Below, piece after piece: positions 52,213 through 62,669 of a stretch of 64,000 nt of DNA. Within the stretch, counting starts at the first letter, position 1. Every line of letters starts with the position of its first letter. This stretch comes from Actinoplanes sp. TFC3. Its GTDB lineage: Bacteria; Actinomycetota; Actinomycetes; Mycobacteriales; Micromonosporaceae. The DNA lies in NCBI RefSeq assembly GCF_001553785.1, contig NZ_LOJP01000001.1, forward strand, positions 2,346,069-2,410,068. Reading direction: 5' to 3'. The notes beneath the pieces are model-generated. The model saw only the letters and a list, made by a program, of their open reading frames with translations. It was not told where the DNA came from and ran no database searches. The translations under genes were made by a program, and so were the position numbers.

Positions 52213-52836
52213 GTGACCATCCTTCTCAGCGACCCCCGAGTGGCTGCCGTCGCCGTGCACGAGCAAGGTGACCCGCTGGTCCGGCTGGACGAGGGCTTCG
52301 GGCCGGCGCGGGCCGCGGTGCGGGCCGGGCTGGCCGAGCGGCTGCGGGCGGCCCGGGAGCTGCTGCCCGCCGGGATCGCCCTGCGCGTGGTCGAGGGCCA
52401 CCGCACGCCGGCCGCCCAGCAGGCCGTCATCACCGCGTACGAAGCCGAGGTGCGAGCCGCGCACCCGGGAGTCCAAGGGGCCGAGCTACGCCACCTGACC
52501 AGCCGGTTCGTCGCGCCCGTCGAGGTGGCCCCGCACGTGGCTGGGGCTGCGGTGGACCTGACGCTGGCCGAGGTGCCCGGCGACGAACTGGACCTGGGGA
52601 CGCCGATCGACGCAACGCCGGAGGTTTCCGGGGGAGCGTGTTACTTCGCCGCGCCCGGTATCAGTGCGAGCGCGCGAGCCCGCCGTGACCTGCTCGCCCG
52701 GGTGCTGAGCGCCGCCGGGCTGGTGAACTACCCGACCGAGTGGTGGCACTGGAGTTACGGCGACCGGTACTGGGCCCTGATGACCGGCGCCCCGGCCGCG
52801 ATGTACGGCCCCGCGTCGGTGGCAGTGCCCGCGTGA
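52213..52836 (+). CDS. vanX: D-Ala-D-Ala dipeptidase (VanX/DdpX family, M15D)
   Basis: 207 aa from a GTG after TTGGGGGC. The complete VanX active site is present: zinc ligands His108 and Asp115 (APHVAGAAVDLTL), catalytic Glu176 and zinc ligand His179 (TEWWHWSYGDRYW), and Arg in VVEGHRTPAAQQ. No signal peptide, so it acts in the cytoplasm, as VanX does. VanX cuts D-Ala-D-Ala so that only altered termini reach the cell wall; the E. coli homologue DdpX recycles the dipeptide. The stop overlaps the start of an alanine-racemase-like gene by 4 bp, and a ligase follows, which favours the cell-wall-remodelling reading. Confidence 0.88.
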   Translation: MTILLSDPRVAAVAVHEQGDPLVRLDEGFGPARAAVRAGLAERLRAARELLPAGIALRVVEGHRTPAAQQAVITAYEAEVRAAHPGVQGAELRHLTSRFVAPVEVAPHVAGAAVDLTLAEVPGDELDLGTPIDATPEVSGGACYFAAPGISASARARRDLLARVLSAAGLVNYPTEWWHWSYGDRYWALMTGAPAAMYGPASVAVPA

Positions 52837-53936
52837 GCCTGCTGGAGGCCCCGGCGTTCACCGGCGCCAGGCTGCTGGTCGACCTGGACGCCGTGGCGGC
52901 GAACACCCGCACGCTGGCGGCGAGCACCCGCGCGGCGGTGATGGCGGTCGTCAAGGCCGACGGGTTCGGGCACGGCGCTGCGGCGATGGCGCGTACCGCG
53001 TTGGCCGCCGGTGCGTCGAGCCTGGGCGTCACCAGCATCGCCGAGGCGTTCGAGCTGCGTGCGGCGGGGATCACCGCGCCAATCCTGAGCTGGCTGAACC
53101 CGGTGGGCGCCGACTTCTCGGAGGCGGTGGCCGCCGGGATCGAGCTGGCCGTACCCAGCCTTGCGCATCTTGCCGCGATGCCCGCCGGCGCCCACATTCA
53201 CCTGCACCTGGACACCGGGATGGCCCGCGACGGTGCCGAGCCGCACGCATGGGCGGCGCTGTGCCAGGCCGCGAGGCAGGCAGACGTGCAGGTGGCCGGG
53301 GTGATGAGTCATCTCGGGTGCGCGGACTCGCCAGCGGATCCGGCAAACGCGGCGGCGCTGGCGGCGTTCGAGGGGGGCGTCGCGGTCGCCCGGCGTGCGG
53401 GGCTGCGGCCGCGGGTGCGTCATCTCGCCGCGACCGCGGCCACGCTGACCGCCCCGGCAACCCACTTCGACCTGGTCCGGGTGGGTGCCGGTCTGGCCGG
53501 GATCGACCCCTCGGGGACGGTTGCGCTGCGCGGCGCGCTCACCCTCAAAGCGCCGATTGTTTCGGTACGCCGGGTGCGCGCCGGAACTCCCGTGGGCTAC
53601 GGCCACACCTGGCACGCCCCCTGCGACACCTCCCTGGGCCTGCTGCCCGTGGGCTACGCCGACGGCCTGCCCCGCCTGGCCGGGGCCGGCGCCCAAGTGC
53701 AGGTCCGGGGCCACCGGCAACCGGTGGCCGGGCGGATCTCCATGGACCAGACCGTGGTGGACCTGGGCGATCTGCCGGTCGCAGCCGGGGAGTGCGTCAC
53801 CGTGTTCGGCCCCGGCGACGGCGGCGAGCCAACCGTGGCCGACTGGGCGCGCTGGGCCGCAACCATCCCGCACGAGATCGTCACCGGTCTGGGCAGCCGC
53901 CTGAGCCGGCACACCGTTGGAGGGGCAGAGCTGTGA
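52833..53936 (+). CDS. alr: Alanine-racemase-family PLP enzyme (alanine or serine racemase)
   Basis: 367 aa from a GTG overlapping the dipeptidase stop. PLP lysine Lys41 in AVVKADGFGHGAAAM, catalytic Tyr256 in VGYGHTW, plus HLHLDTGMARDG, GVMSHLGCAD and GRISMDQTVVDLG. The conserved second Tyr near the C-terminus (normally T-I-x-Y-E) is His347 here (ATIPHEIVTGLG). In VanT-type serine racemases this position also departs from Tyr, so substrate preference may be changed. The enzyme is soluble, without the membrane domain of VanT. It supplies a D-amino acid to the ligase encoded next (4-bp overlap). Confidence 0.88.
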   Translation: MSLLEAPAFTGARLLVDLDAVAANTRTLAASTRAAVMAVVKADGFGHGAAAMARTALAAGASSLGVTSIAEAFELRAAGITAPILSWLNPVGADFSEAVAAGIELAVPSLAHLAAMPAGAHIHLHLDTGMARDGAEPHAWAALCQAARQADVQVAGVMSHLGCADSPADPANAAALAAFEGGVAVARRAGLRPRVRHLAATAATLTAPATHFDLVRVGAGLAGIDPSGTVALRGALTLKAPIVSVRRVRAGTPVGYGHTWHAPCDTSLGLLPVGYADGLPRLAGAGAQVQVRGHRQPVAGRISMDQTVVDLGDLPVAAGECVTVFGPGDGGEPTVADWARWAATIPHEIVTGLGSRLSRHTVGGAEL

Positions 53937-54877
53937 ACCGGATCCGGGCGGCCGTCATCGGCGGCGGCGCCAACTGCGAGCACGAGGTGTCACTGGCCTC
54001 CGCGACCTCCGTGGCGGCGGCCTTGAGCCCCGGCAAATACGACGTGGTACGCCTGGCCGTCGCCGAGGACGGGGAGTGGCACGACGCATCGGGTCCGATC
54101 GGGCTGGCCGCGGCGATCGGCGTGCTGACCAGCTGCGATGTGGCCCTGCCGATCGTCCACGGCCCGCGCGGCGAGGATGGCACGCTGGCCGCGCTGCTGG
54201 ACCTGGCCGGGGTGCGCTATGTGGGTTCCGGGGTGCGAGCCGGTGCGCTGGCGATGGACAAGTGGGTGACCAAGCTGGTGGCCGGGGCAATCGGGATCGC
54301 GACGGCCCCCGGTGAGCTGCTGACCGCCGCGAGCAGCCGGGCCTGCCGGTGGACCGGTCCCGTGGTGGTCAAGCCGGTTGCCGCGGGGTCGAGCCAGGGG
54401 GTCACGCTGGTGACGGACCCGGAGCAGCTGACTGCGGCGTTGCAGGCCGCGCTGGCGCTGGATGAGCGGGTGCTGGTCGAGCAGGTGGTATCGGGGCGCG
54501 AGATTGATGTTGCGGTGCTGGGGGACGGGGGCTTTGGCCGTACCGTATCGCCTGCTTTGGAAGTGGTGGTTGACGGATTTTTCGACTTCGACGCCAAGTA
54601 CGGCGGCGGCGCCGAGTTCCGCGTGCCCGCCGATCTGGCCGGGAGCGACCGCAAGGCGCTGGAGGACGCGGCCGTGGCCATGTACGACGCACTGGGATGC
54701 CGGGGCGTCGCGCGCGTCGACTTCTTCCTCACCGAGGCGGGACCGGTGCTCAACGAGGTGAACACCATGCCGGGCTTCACCGCGCAGTCGCAGGTGCCCC
54801 GGATGTTCGCCGCGGCCGGACTCGCCTACCCCGACCTCCTGGAACGCCTGATTTGCGAGGCCTTGGTAGAACGATGA
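53933..54877 (+). CDS. ddl: D-alanine:D-X ligase (Ddl/Van family), specificity uncertain
   Basis: 314 aa from a GTG overlapping the racemase stop by 4 bp. ATP-grasp marks: VVVKPVAAGSSQGVTLV, LVEQVVSGREIDVAVLG and LNEVNTMPGFTAQSQVPRMFAAAG. In the omega-loop the sequence is FFDFDAKY (about residues 216-223), where D-Ala:D-Ala ligases usually have F-Y-D and VanC/VanG-type D-Ala:D-Ser ligases F-F-D-F. The C-terminal S-x-x-P position that is Leu/Met in Ddl and Arg in VanC/VanG/VanA is Gln. It is not VanA-like in the omega-loop. Role: makes D-Ala-D-Ala or D-Ala-D-Ser for peptidoglycan. The chromosomal Ddl is expected elsewhere, so this is a second, dedicated copy by context. Confidence 0.87.
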   Translation: MNRIRAAVIGGGANCEHEVSLASATSVAAALSPGKYDVVRLAVAEDGEWHDASGPIGLAAAIGVLTSCDVALPIVHGPRGEDGTLAALLDLAGVRYVGSGVRAGALAMDKWVTKLVAGAIGIATAPGELLTAASSRACRWTGPVVVKPVAAGSSQGVTLVTDPEQLTAALQAALALDERVLVEQVVSGREIDVAVLGDGGFGRTVSPALEVVVDGFFDFDAKYGGGAEFRVPADLAGSDRKALEDAAVAMYDALGCRGVARVDFFLTEAGPVLNEVNTMPGFTAQSQVPRMFAAAGLAYPDLLERLICEALVER

Positions 54878-54909
54878 TGCGGCGCCTCGCGCCGTGATGG
54901 GATGCGAAG

Positions 54910-56124
54910 GTGAGTGAAGTCATGGGTGTCGCGTGGCGATGGCTGCCCGACACGGTTGCGGGCTTCCTCGTGCTGCTGCTCGGCCTGGGCGAGGTGCGAA
55001 ACCTCAACGGGACCGCTCCGGTTTCGCTGGCCGCCTGCCTGGTGGTGCTGCTGACCGCGCTGGCGGTGGGGGTGAGCCGGGCCGCGCCCGCGGTGGCCCT
55101 CGGTGTGGTGTGGTGCGCCGGGCTGGTGCAACTGGCGCGCAGCGTACCCGTCCTGCTTGTGGAGCTGGCCGTGGCCGCGGTGGCCTTCGGGGCCGCACGG
55201 TGGGGGCGTACGGCCACGGTGTGGGCCGCTCCCGTGTCGATTGCCGCCGGCTCGCTGATCGCCGGGGCCGCGCTGCGTGCCGGCGCGCTGCGGATTGGCT
55301 TCAACCCGATCGGCCTGGCACCGGTGCCGACCGGCGACGACTGGTGGGGCCCGGCGAGTTCGGCGCTGGCCGCGAACTGGTTCGTCACGGTGGTCGTGGT
55401 CGGCGCCGCCCTGCTCGGCATGCCTTGGCTGGCCGGGCTGGTGCTGCGCATCTCGACCCGCGCCCGCGACGAATCCCTGCAGGCGGCGGCTGACCTGGTG
55501 CGGGAACGCCGCGAGCGCGCCCAGGTCGAGGAAATCGCCCGGATGCGTGAGGAGCAGAGCCGGATGGCCCGCGACGTGCATGACGTCGTCGGGCACTCGC
55601 TGGCCGTCATCCTGGCCCAGGCCCAAGCCGGCGAATACCTGCCCGACGACAACCCGGCGGCGCTCAAGCGGGCGCTGGCCACCATCGCCGACTCGGCGCG
55701 CGGGTCGCTGCGCGATGTCCGGCAGGTGCTGTCCGATACCCGTGACCAGCCGCGCGACCTGGACGCGCTGATCGAGAAGCTGCGCGTGGACGGGCACCCG
55801 ATCACCTCCACCGAGATCGGCTATGGCCTGCCGCTGCCGCCGGAGCGGGCGGTGACCTCGTACCGGGTGCTGCAGGAGATGCTGACCAACGCGATCCGGC
55901 ACGGCAGCCGTGGCGGTCCGATCACCATCCACCGCGAGTGGGGCGAGGACGCGCTGATGATCGAGGTACGCAACCCGGCCGACCAGGACCGAACTGCCGA
56001 CATCGTGCCCGGACACGGCCTGTACGGGATGCAGCAGCGGCTGATCGCGGCGGGTGGCGCTCTGGAGGTCACCCGCGAGGCCGACGCCTTCCGGGTGACG
56101 GCGCGAATTCCGGTGCACGCATGA
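54910..56124 (+). CDS. DesK/NarL-type sensor histidine kinase
   Basis: 404 aa from a GTG 32 bp after the ligase (an ATG 12 bp on is an alternative). The N-terminal 190 residues form about six membrane helices with short loops, an intramembrane-type sensor. The HisKA_3 phosphoacceptor is in MARDVHDVVGHSLAVILAQ. The ATPase domain shows LTNAIRHGSRGGP, a reduced G1 (MIEVRNPADQD) and GHGLYGMQQR. It overlaps its response regulator by 4 bp. Although it follows van-like genes it is not VanS-like (VanS belongs to the EnvZ class), so any sensing of cell-wall stress would be a different solution. Confidence 0.9.
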   Translation: MSEVMGVAWRWLPDTVAGFLVLLLGLGEVRNLNGTAPVSLAACLVVLLTALAVGVSRAAPAVALGVVWCAGLVQLARSVPVLLVELAVAAVAFGAARWGRTATVWAAPVSIAAGSLIAGAALRAGALRIGFNPIGLAPVPTGDDWWGPASSALAANWFVTVVVVGAALLGMPWLAGLVLRISTRARDESLQAAADLVRERRERAQVEEIARMREEQSRMARDVHDVVGHSLAVILAQAQAGEYLPDDNPAALKRALATIADSARGSLRDVRQVLSDTRDQPRDLDALIEKLRVDGHPITSTEIGYGLPLPPERAVTSYRVLQEMLTNAIRHGSRGGPITIHREWGEDALMIEVRNPADQDRTADIVPGHGLYGMQQRLIAAGGALEVTREADAFRVTARIPVHA

Positions 56125-56780
56125 TCGAGGTGCTTCTCGTCGACGATCAGGAGCTGTTCCGCGCCGGCGTTCAGGTGATCATCGATGCGCAGCCCGGGTT
56201 GCGGGTGGTCGGCTCGGCCCCGGACGGCCGCGAAGCCGTGCGCCTGGCCGACGAGCTGGAACCCGACGTGGTGCTGATGGACCTGCGGATGCCGCAGATG
56301 GACGGCGTCGAGGCCACCCGGCAGATCCTCGCGCCCGACCGGGCCGCCCGGCGCAGCAAGCCGGTGCGGGTGCTCGTGCTGACCACGTTCAACCTCGACG
56401 ACCGCGCGGCGACGGCGATCCGTCACGGCGCGAGCGGTTTCCTGCTCAAGGACAGCACCCCGCAGCAGCTGGCCGACGGGATCCGCAGCGTTCACGTGGG
56501 CAACGCCGTGCTGGCCCCCGGCGACCTGTCCACGCTGCTGGACGCCCAGTTCCAGCAGCGCCGACCGGTGCCCGCGACGTTTGCGGCGCTGACCGACAAG
56601 GAACGCGCGGTGTTCACGGCGGCCGCGCGTGGATTGTCGAACGCCGAGATCGGGGCGGCCGTGTTCGCCAGCGAGTCCACGGTCAAGACCCATGTGGGGG
56701 CGATCCTGCGTAAGCTCTCGCTGCGCGACCGGGTGCAGATCGTCGTCTTCGCCCACGAACATGGGCTGATCCACCAATAG
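56121..56780 (+). CDS. NarL-family response regulator paired with the upstream kinase
   Basis: 219 aa. Receiver with Asp8-Asp9, phosphoacceptor Asp54 (VVLMDLRMPQMDGVEATRQI), conserved Thr (VLVLTTFNLDD) and Lys (FLLKDST). LuxR-type helix-turn-helix LTDKERAVFTAAARGLSNAEIGAAVFASESTVKTHVGAILRKL. Translationally coupled to the kinase. The likely target is its own five-gene unit, but no binding site is recognised. Confidence 0.93.
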   Translation: MIEVLLVDDQELFRAGVQVIIDAQPGLRVVGSAPDGREAVRLADELEPDVVLMDLRMPQMDGVEATRQILAPDRAARRSKPVRVLVLTTFNLDDRAATAIRHGASGFLLKDSTPQQLADGIRSVHVGNAVLAPGDLSTLLDAQFQQRRPVPATFAALTDKERAVFTAAARGLSNAEIGAAVFASESTVKTHVGAILRKLSLRDRVQIVVFAHEHGLIHQ

Positions 56781-56851
56781 ATATCACCCAGGCGGCTGCC
56801 ATCCCGGTCGAGCTGCCCGGCTGTTCGCGGTGCCGGGCGCACCGATCGATG

Positions 56852-57208
56852 TCAGCGCTGCGGAGGGCTGTAGAACTGCAGGTCGTTGCCCTCGCTGTCC
56901 TTGAACGGCGCGATACGGCCCCACTCATGGTCACTGATTCCGCCGGTGAACGAGACGCCGGCCGCCTTGAGCCGATCGACCTCGGCATCGATGCCACCCT
57001 CAGGCGTGAAGGTGATGACAGCGCCCCCGTCGGCGTGCGCCGACGTGCCCTCCCGAGCGTTCAACCCGATGGTCAGATTGCCGGCGTCAATCTCGCTCCA
57101 GTCCCCGCCGGTCTCCTTGGCGGTCAAGTTCAGCGTTTCCGTATAGAAGGCGACTGCTCGTTCCATGTCGTCGACCGGGACCCACACGGTTGCCACAGAC
57201 TTAGCCAT
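56852..57208 (-). CDS. VOC (glyoxalase/bleomycin-resistance-like) superfamily protein
   Basis: 118 aa. Typical VOC pattern: VATVWVPVDDMERAVAFYTETLNL, GGAVITFTPEGGIDAEVDRLKAAGVSF and IAPFKDSEGNDLQFYSP. The last Glu-type metal site is Gln here (LQFY) and the first His is replaced (TVWV), so a metal-dependent enzyme is doubtful; a small-molecule binding protein is possible. Stand-alone gene, convergent with the response regulator. Confidence 0.85.
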   Translation of the reverse strand: MAKSVATVWVPVDDMERAVAFYTETLNLTAKETGGDWSEIDAGNLTIGLNAREGTSAHADGGAVITFTPEGGIDAEVDRLKAAGVSFTGGISDHEWGRIAPFKDSEGNDLQFYSPPQR

Positions 57209-57342
57209 CTCGCGCTCCTCCTCATTTCTCGAACCGCTTCTGGGCTACCCACCATGACCCCTCGATAACAACAACGAGGTGCAATAATCCGCGATGTCCC
57301 GCAGAACCACCCGGCAGAACGGCGCGCCGCAACCCACCCGCT

Positions 57343-57374
57343 ACGCCACCACGCCACCACGCCACTACGCCGCC
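57343..57374. repeat. Four tandem 8-bp units
   Basis: ACGCCACC, ACGCCACC, ACGCCACT and ACGCCGCC follow each other without gaps. They lie in the 233-bp intergenic stretch 57209-57441, which has no other visible feature. Confidence 0.9.
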
Positions 57375-57441
57375 GGACGCCCGCGGCTCAGGTAGCGCCC
57401 GGACCTGAACGAGCGCCACCTGGCTGACTCCGGCCGCGTCG

Positions 57442-58434
57442 TCATTGAGGTCGTTGCACGTTGCTGCCAAGGCGCAGCCGCGATCGGTAGAGGTCCAGGA
57501 CAGCAAGGAGCATCCCCACGCCTGCGACCACACCGAGCATCATCTGCGCTATCGCGACACTGAGCCGTTCCGGCCAAACTGCGCCCACGTCGACCCCGAG
57601 GATCTGCACCACGGCGAACGGCAGTTTCCAAACGCCCCAGGCGACGAGGAACCCCGATACGAGCCAGCTCAGCCCGACCGGTATCCAGAGTGGCACCGCC
57701 GGGCGGCCACGAGCCACGATCCAGCCGGCCCACGCCCCGGCGAGCGACCAAATCCCGGTGTTACCCGTCTGCAGGTACCAGGTGGCCTCCCGGGCGGCAA
57801 GATGCCCCAATCCGATGGTGCCGCCCATCGCCCAGTACAAATGCAGCACGCCGACGACGAAGGCGCCGACCATGGCTATCAAGGCCGCCGCTCGCCGCGA
57901 CGACCAGTTCGGGGGTACCGCGGTCGCCTCGGTGCCGATCCGGCCGACGAAAGCGGCGGGCCAACGGGCTCTCATGTAGAGCGGCACGGCGACTGCCAGC
58001 CCCACCCCCATCCCAAGGAAGCTGACCTGAATCAAGGAGTACTCCCAGCCCGGCATCACGGAGGCTTGACCAGCAGGTGTCTCGCTACCGGCCGAGAGCA
58101 ACGTATCCACCGTGGCGTAGGCAAGCATGGGAACCAGAAACCCACAGCCGATCCACGCACCCGACAGCACCACGAACGCGGGAATCCGCTCACCCCACGG
58201 CTGGACCAGAGCCAACGCGAGCGCTATCCCCCCTGCGGCCATACCGATCGACACCGTGTTGAGCACCACGACGCCCGCCACACTGAACCGCTCGTTACGA
58301 GGGAACAACCCGAACAAGGCGCCGACAACCCAGGAAATCTTGATCAGCAGGTAGGGCGTCATCGCCAGGGCAGCACCATAGGCGAATACCGCACGGAACC
58401 TCGTTCGGCGCCGTTCGGCACGTTCGACAGTCAC
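57442..58434 (-). CDS. Multi-spanning membrane protein of unknown function
   Basis: 330 aa with about eight hydrophobic helices (FAYGAALAMTPYLLIKISWVVGALFGL, VVVLNTVSIGMAAGGIALALALV, FVVLSGAWIGCGFLVPMLAYA, MGVGLAVAVPLYM, ALIAMVGAFVVGVLHLYWAMGG, MMLGVVAGVGMLLAVLDLY). Proteins of this general build are common in actinomycetes, without assigned function. GTG start; no ribosome site or operon partner is obvious. Confidence 0.72.
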   Translation of the reverse strand: MTVERAERRRTRFRAVFAYGAALAMTPYLLIKISWVVGALFGLFPRNERFSVAGVVVLNTVSIGMAAGGIALALALVQPWGERIPAFVVLSGAWIGCGFLVPMLAYATVDTLLSAGSETPAGQASVMPGWEYSLIQVSFLGMGVGLAVAVPLYMRARWPAAFVGRIGTEATAVPPNWSSRRAAALIAMVGAFVVGVLHLYWAMGGTIGLGHLAAREATWYLQTGNTGIWSLAGAWAGWIVARGRPAVPLWIPVGLSWLVSGFLVAWGVWKLPFAVVQILGVDVGAVWPERLSVAIAQMMLGVVAGVGMLLAVLDLYRSRLRLGSNVQRPQ

Positions 58435-58609
58435 CAGACGCCCCCATCCCGGAGCCGGTCACCGCGACGGACGCTTCAGCATGACCGGCCAAGCCCGTCT
58501 CGCATCATCACCTTCGATGGCTGTGACTGACCTGAGAGCGGCTGAGCCCCTCTGCCGGTGGTGCGCTTCAGCCGGCGCGGCCGACGTGCGTCGCCACCCC
58601 GAGCCTTCG

Positions 58610-58972
58610 CTAGTCAACGACGCTGGCATGGGCTGCGAGGATCTGCCAGCCATGCTCGTCGCGGATCCACGTCCGCGTGTAACGCATCCGAGCAGCGAAT
58701 GGAGTTCCGTTGACAGAGCCGCTGAGATGTCCGAGGAACAACGTCACGCCGGTGTCCCCAGCCACAAGAAGGCTCAGATCGTCCTCGCGCAGCGTGTCGA
58801 TCACCTGCGTGCCGGTGCGGTGCATCCGCAGGTCGTCGGCCTTGTCGGAAACCCTGCCGTCCGGTCCGGTGAAGACCAGCCGGTCGTCGAGCAGCCGGTC
58901 GAGGGCAGCGACATCGGAGGCCAACTGGGCGGCCTGCAGGCGGCGTTCGGCGTCACGCAGCTCGTCGTCCAT
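58610..58972 (-). CDS. NTF2-like (DUF4440/SnoaL-type) small protein
   Basis: 120 aa from the ATG of MDDELRDAERRLQ. Cone-fold pattern: AERRLQAAQLASDVAALDRLLDDRLVFTGPDGRVSDKADDL and YTRTWIRDEHGWQILAAHASVVD. Such proteins bind small ligands, and some are enzymes; no catalytic residues can be assigned. The ribosome site is weak. The spacer 58435-58609 upstream of the previous gene has no feature. Confidence 0.8.
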   Translation of the reverse strand: MDDELRDAERRLQAAQLASDVAALDRLLDDRLVFTGPDGRVSDKADDLRMHRTGTQVIDTLREDDLSLLVAGDTGVTLFLGHLSGSVNGTPFAARMRYTRTWIRDEHGWQILAAHASVVD

Positions 58973-59065
58973 GTCGTCAGTTATACCGCCAGCGGCCTGT
59001 TCAGGGCCGGCAAACTCTCTCCGGGGCCGGCGCATCACCCGCCGAATATCGTGATCGGATCGCCG

Positions 59066-59702
59066 GTGGTGCGGGCCTTGGCTCATGGGCGCGGGCTCAC
59101 CGGCAAGCTGCGGGTTGGTTACGTCGGCGCAGCGGCCGGTCAGCTTGTCATGACCGCGGGGAGCCGGTTCCGGCGCGGCAGCCCGGACTGTGTGGTCCAA
59201 GCACACGAAATCCAGGTTGGCAGCGCTGTTGAGCGCCTTCATGCAGACGAGGTCGACCTGCTCGTCGGCTGCTTTCCCCTGGGCGAACCGGGCCTCACCG
59301 TTGGCCCCGTTCTGCTGAGCGAGTCGCGGATGCTTGCCGTACCGGCCCATCACCGGTTTGCGCGGCTGGTATCCGTGCGACCTTGTCCGCGTCCGCCTCG
59401 TCTCGGCGCCGTGCTCGCTCGCGGCAAGCGGCACGTCCGGTTCGCCCGGCACTGACGGCCCGGTCGCCGAAACGTTCCAGGAGGTGCTGACGCTGGTCGG
59501 TGCCGGGCAGGGAACGTTTGTTGTCGGCGAACACGTCACCCGTTTCTACGCCCGTCCCGATGTGGTGTACGTGCCGTTGCGGGACGCGCCGCCCCTGCGC
59601 TGGGGACCGGTATGGCCGACCGCGCGGGAGACAGCCAGGGTCCAGGCCTTCGTAGCCGCCGCGGCCGAGATCGTCCCCGGCACGGCCGCTTATGACTGGT
59701 GA
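59066..59702 (+). pseudogene. 5'-truncated and frameshifted LysR-family regulator
   Basis: The plus strand encodes the effector-binding part of a LysR protein in two frames. The first reads GRGLTGKLRVGYVGAAAGQLV, CVVQAHEIQVGSAVERLHADEVDLLVGCFPLGE and LLSESRMLAVPAHHRFARLVS, up to about 59370. A different frame then gives VRVRLVSA, FQEVLTLVGAGQGTFVVGEHVTRFYARPDVVYVPLRDAPPLRWGPVWP and a stop at 59702. The DNA-binding N-terminus is absent; its place is taken by the NTF2-like gene. No product expected. Confidence 0.75.
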
Positions 59703-59786
59703 GGACACCGGCCGGCTCAGTGAAGGTTCGCGCCACCGCCGTGGGATCCAGCGGCGGCACCCTCGACTGCCTCAGTGTGTACCGGA

Positions 59787-59818
59787 AATCGGGCCCGGCA
59801 TCGATGCCGGGCCCGATT
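59787..59818 (-). terminator. Perfect 32-bp palindrome, terminator of katG
   Basis: AATCGGGCCCGGCATC and its exact complement, centred at 59802/59803, 12 bp after the katG stop on the minus strand. A stem of about 14 bp with a TCGA tip is expected. Confidence 0.8.
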
Positions 59819-59830
59819 CTCCAAGGTGGA

Positions 59831-62523
<2,693 letters not shown>

Positions 62524-62529
62524 CCGACG

Positions 62530-62557
62530 ACGATAGCGTGAATCTGGAATTATTCAA
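62530..62557 (-). promoter_or_regulatory. furA-katG promoter with overlapping inverted repeat (FurA operator candidate)
   Basis: On the minus strand -35 TTGAAT (62552-62557) and -10 TATCGT (62530-62535) are 16 bp apart, the -10 ending 6 bp before the first ATG. An inverted repeat TGAAT-N8-ATTCA (62539-62556) covers the spacer and -35, in an AT-rich patch as expected for a Fur-type site. Confidence 0.7.
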
Positions 62558-62669
62558 GTTTAGCCACGCCCGGCTTGTCGCCCCAGGCCTGCGCGCCGCG
62601 CACTCAGGCGAGTCGCATTTTGGTGTTCCGCTCGGCTAAGGTGCTCGCACTTCTAGGGGGAGGAAGCAC

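Noticed and set aside
52213..54877. Classical VanHAX D-lactate resistance cluster
   Set aside because: No VanH dehydrogenase is present, and the ligase omega-loop is not VanA-like (no E-K-G type loop with His).
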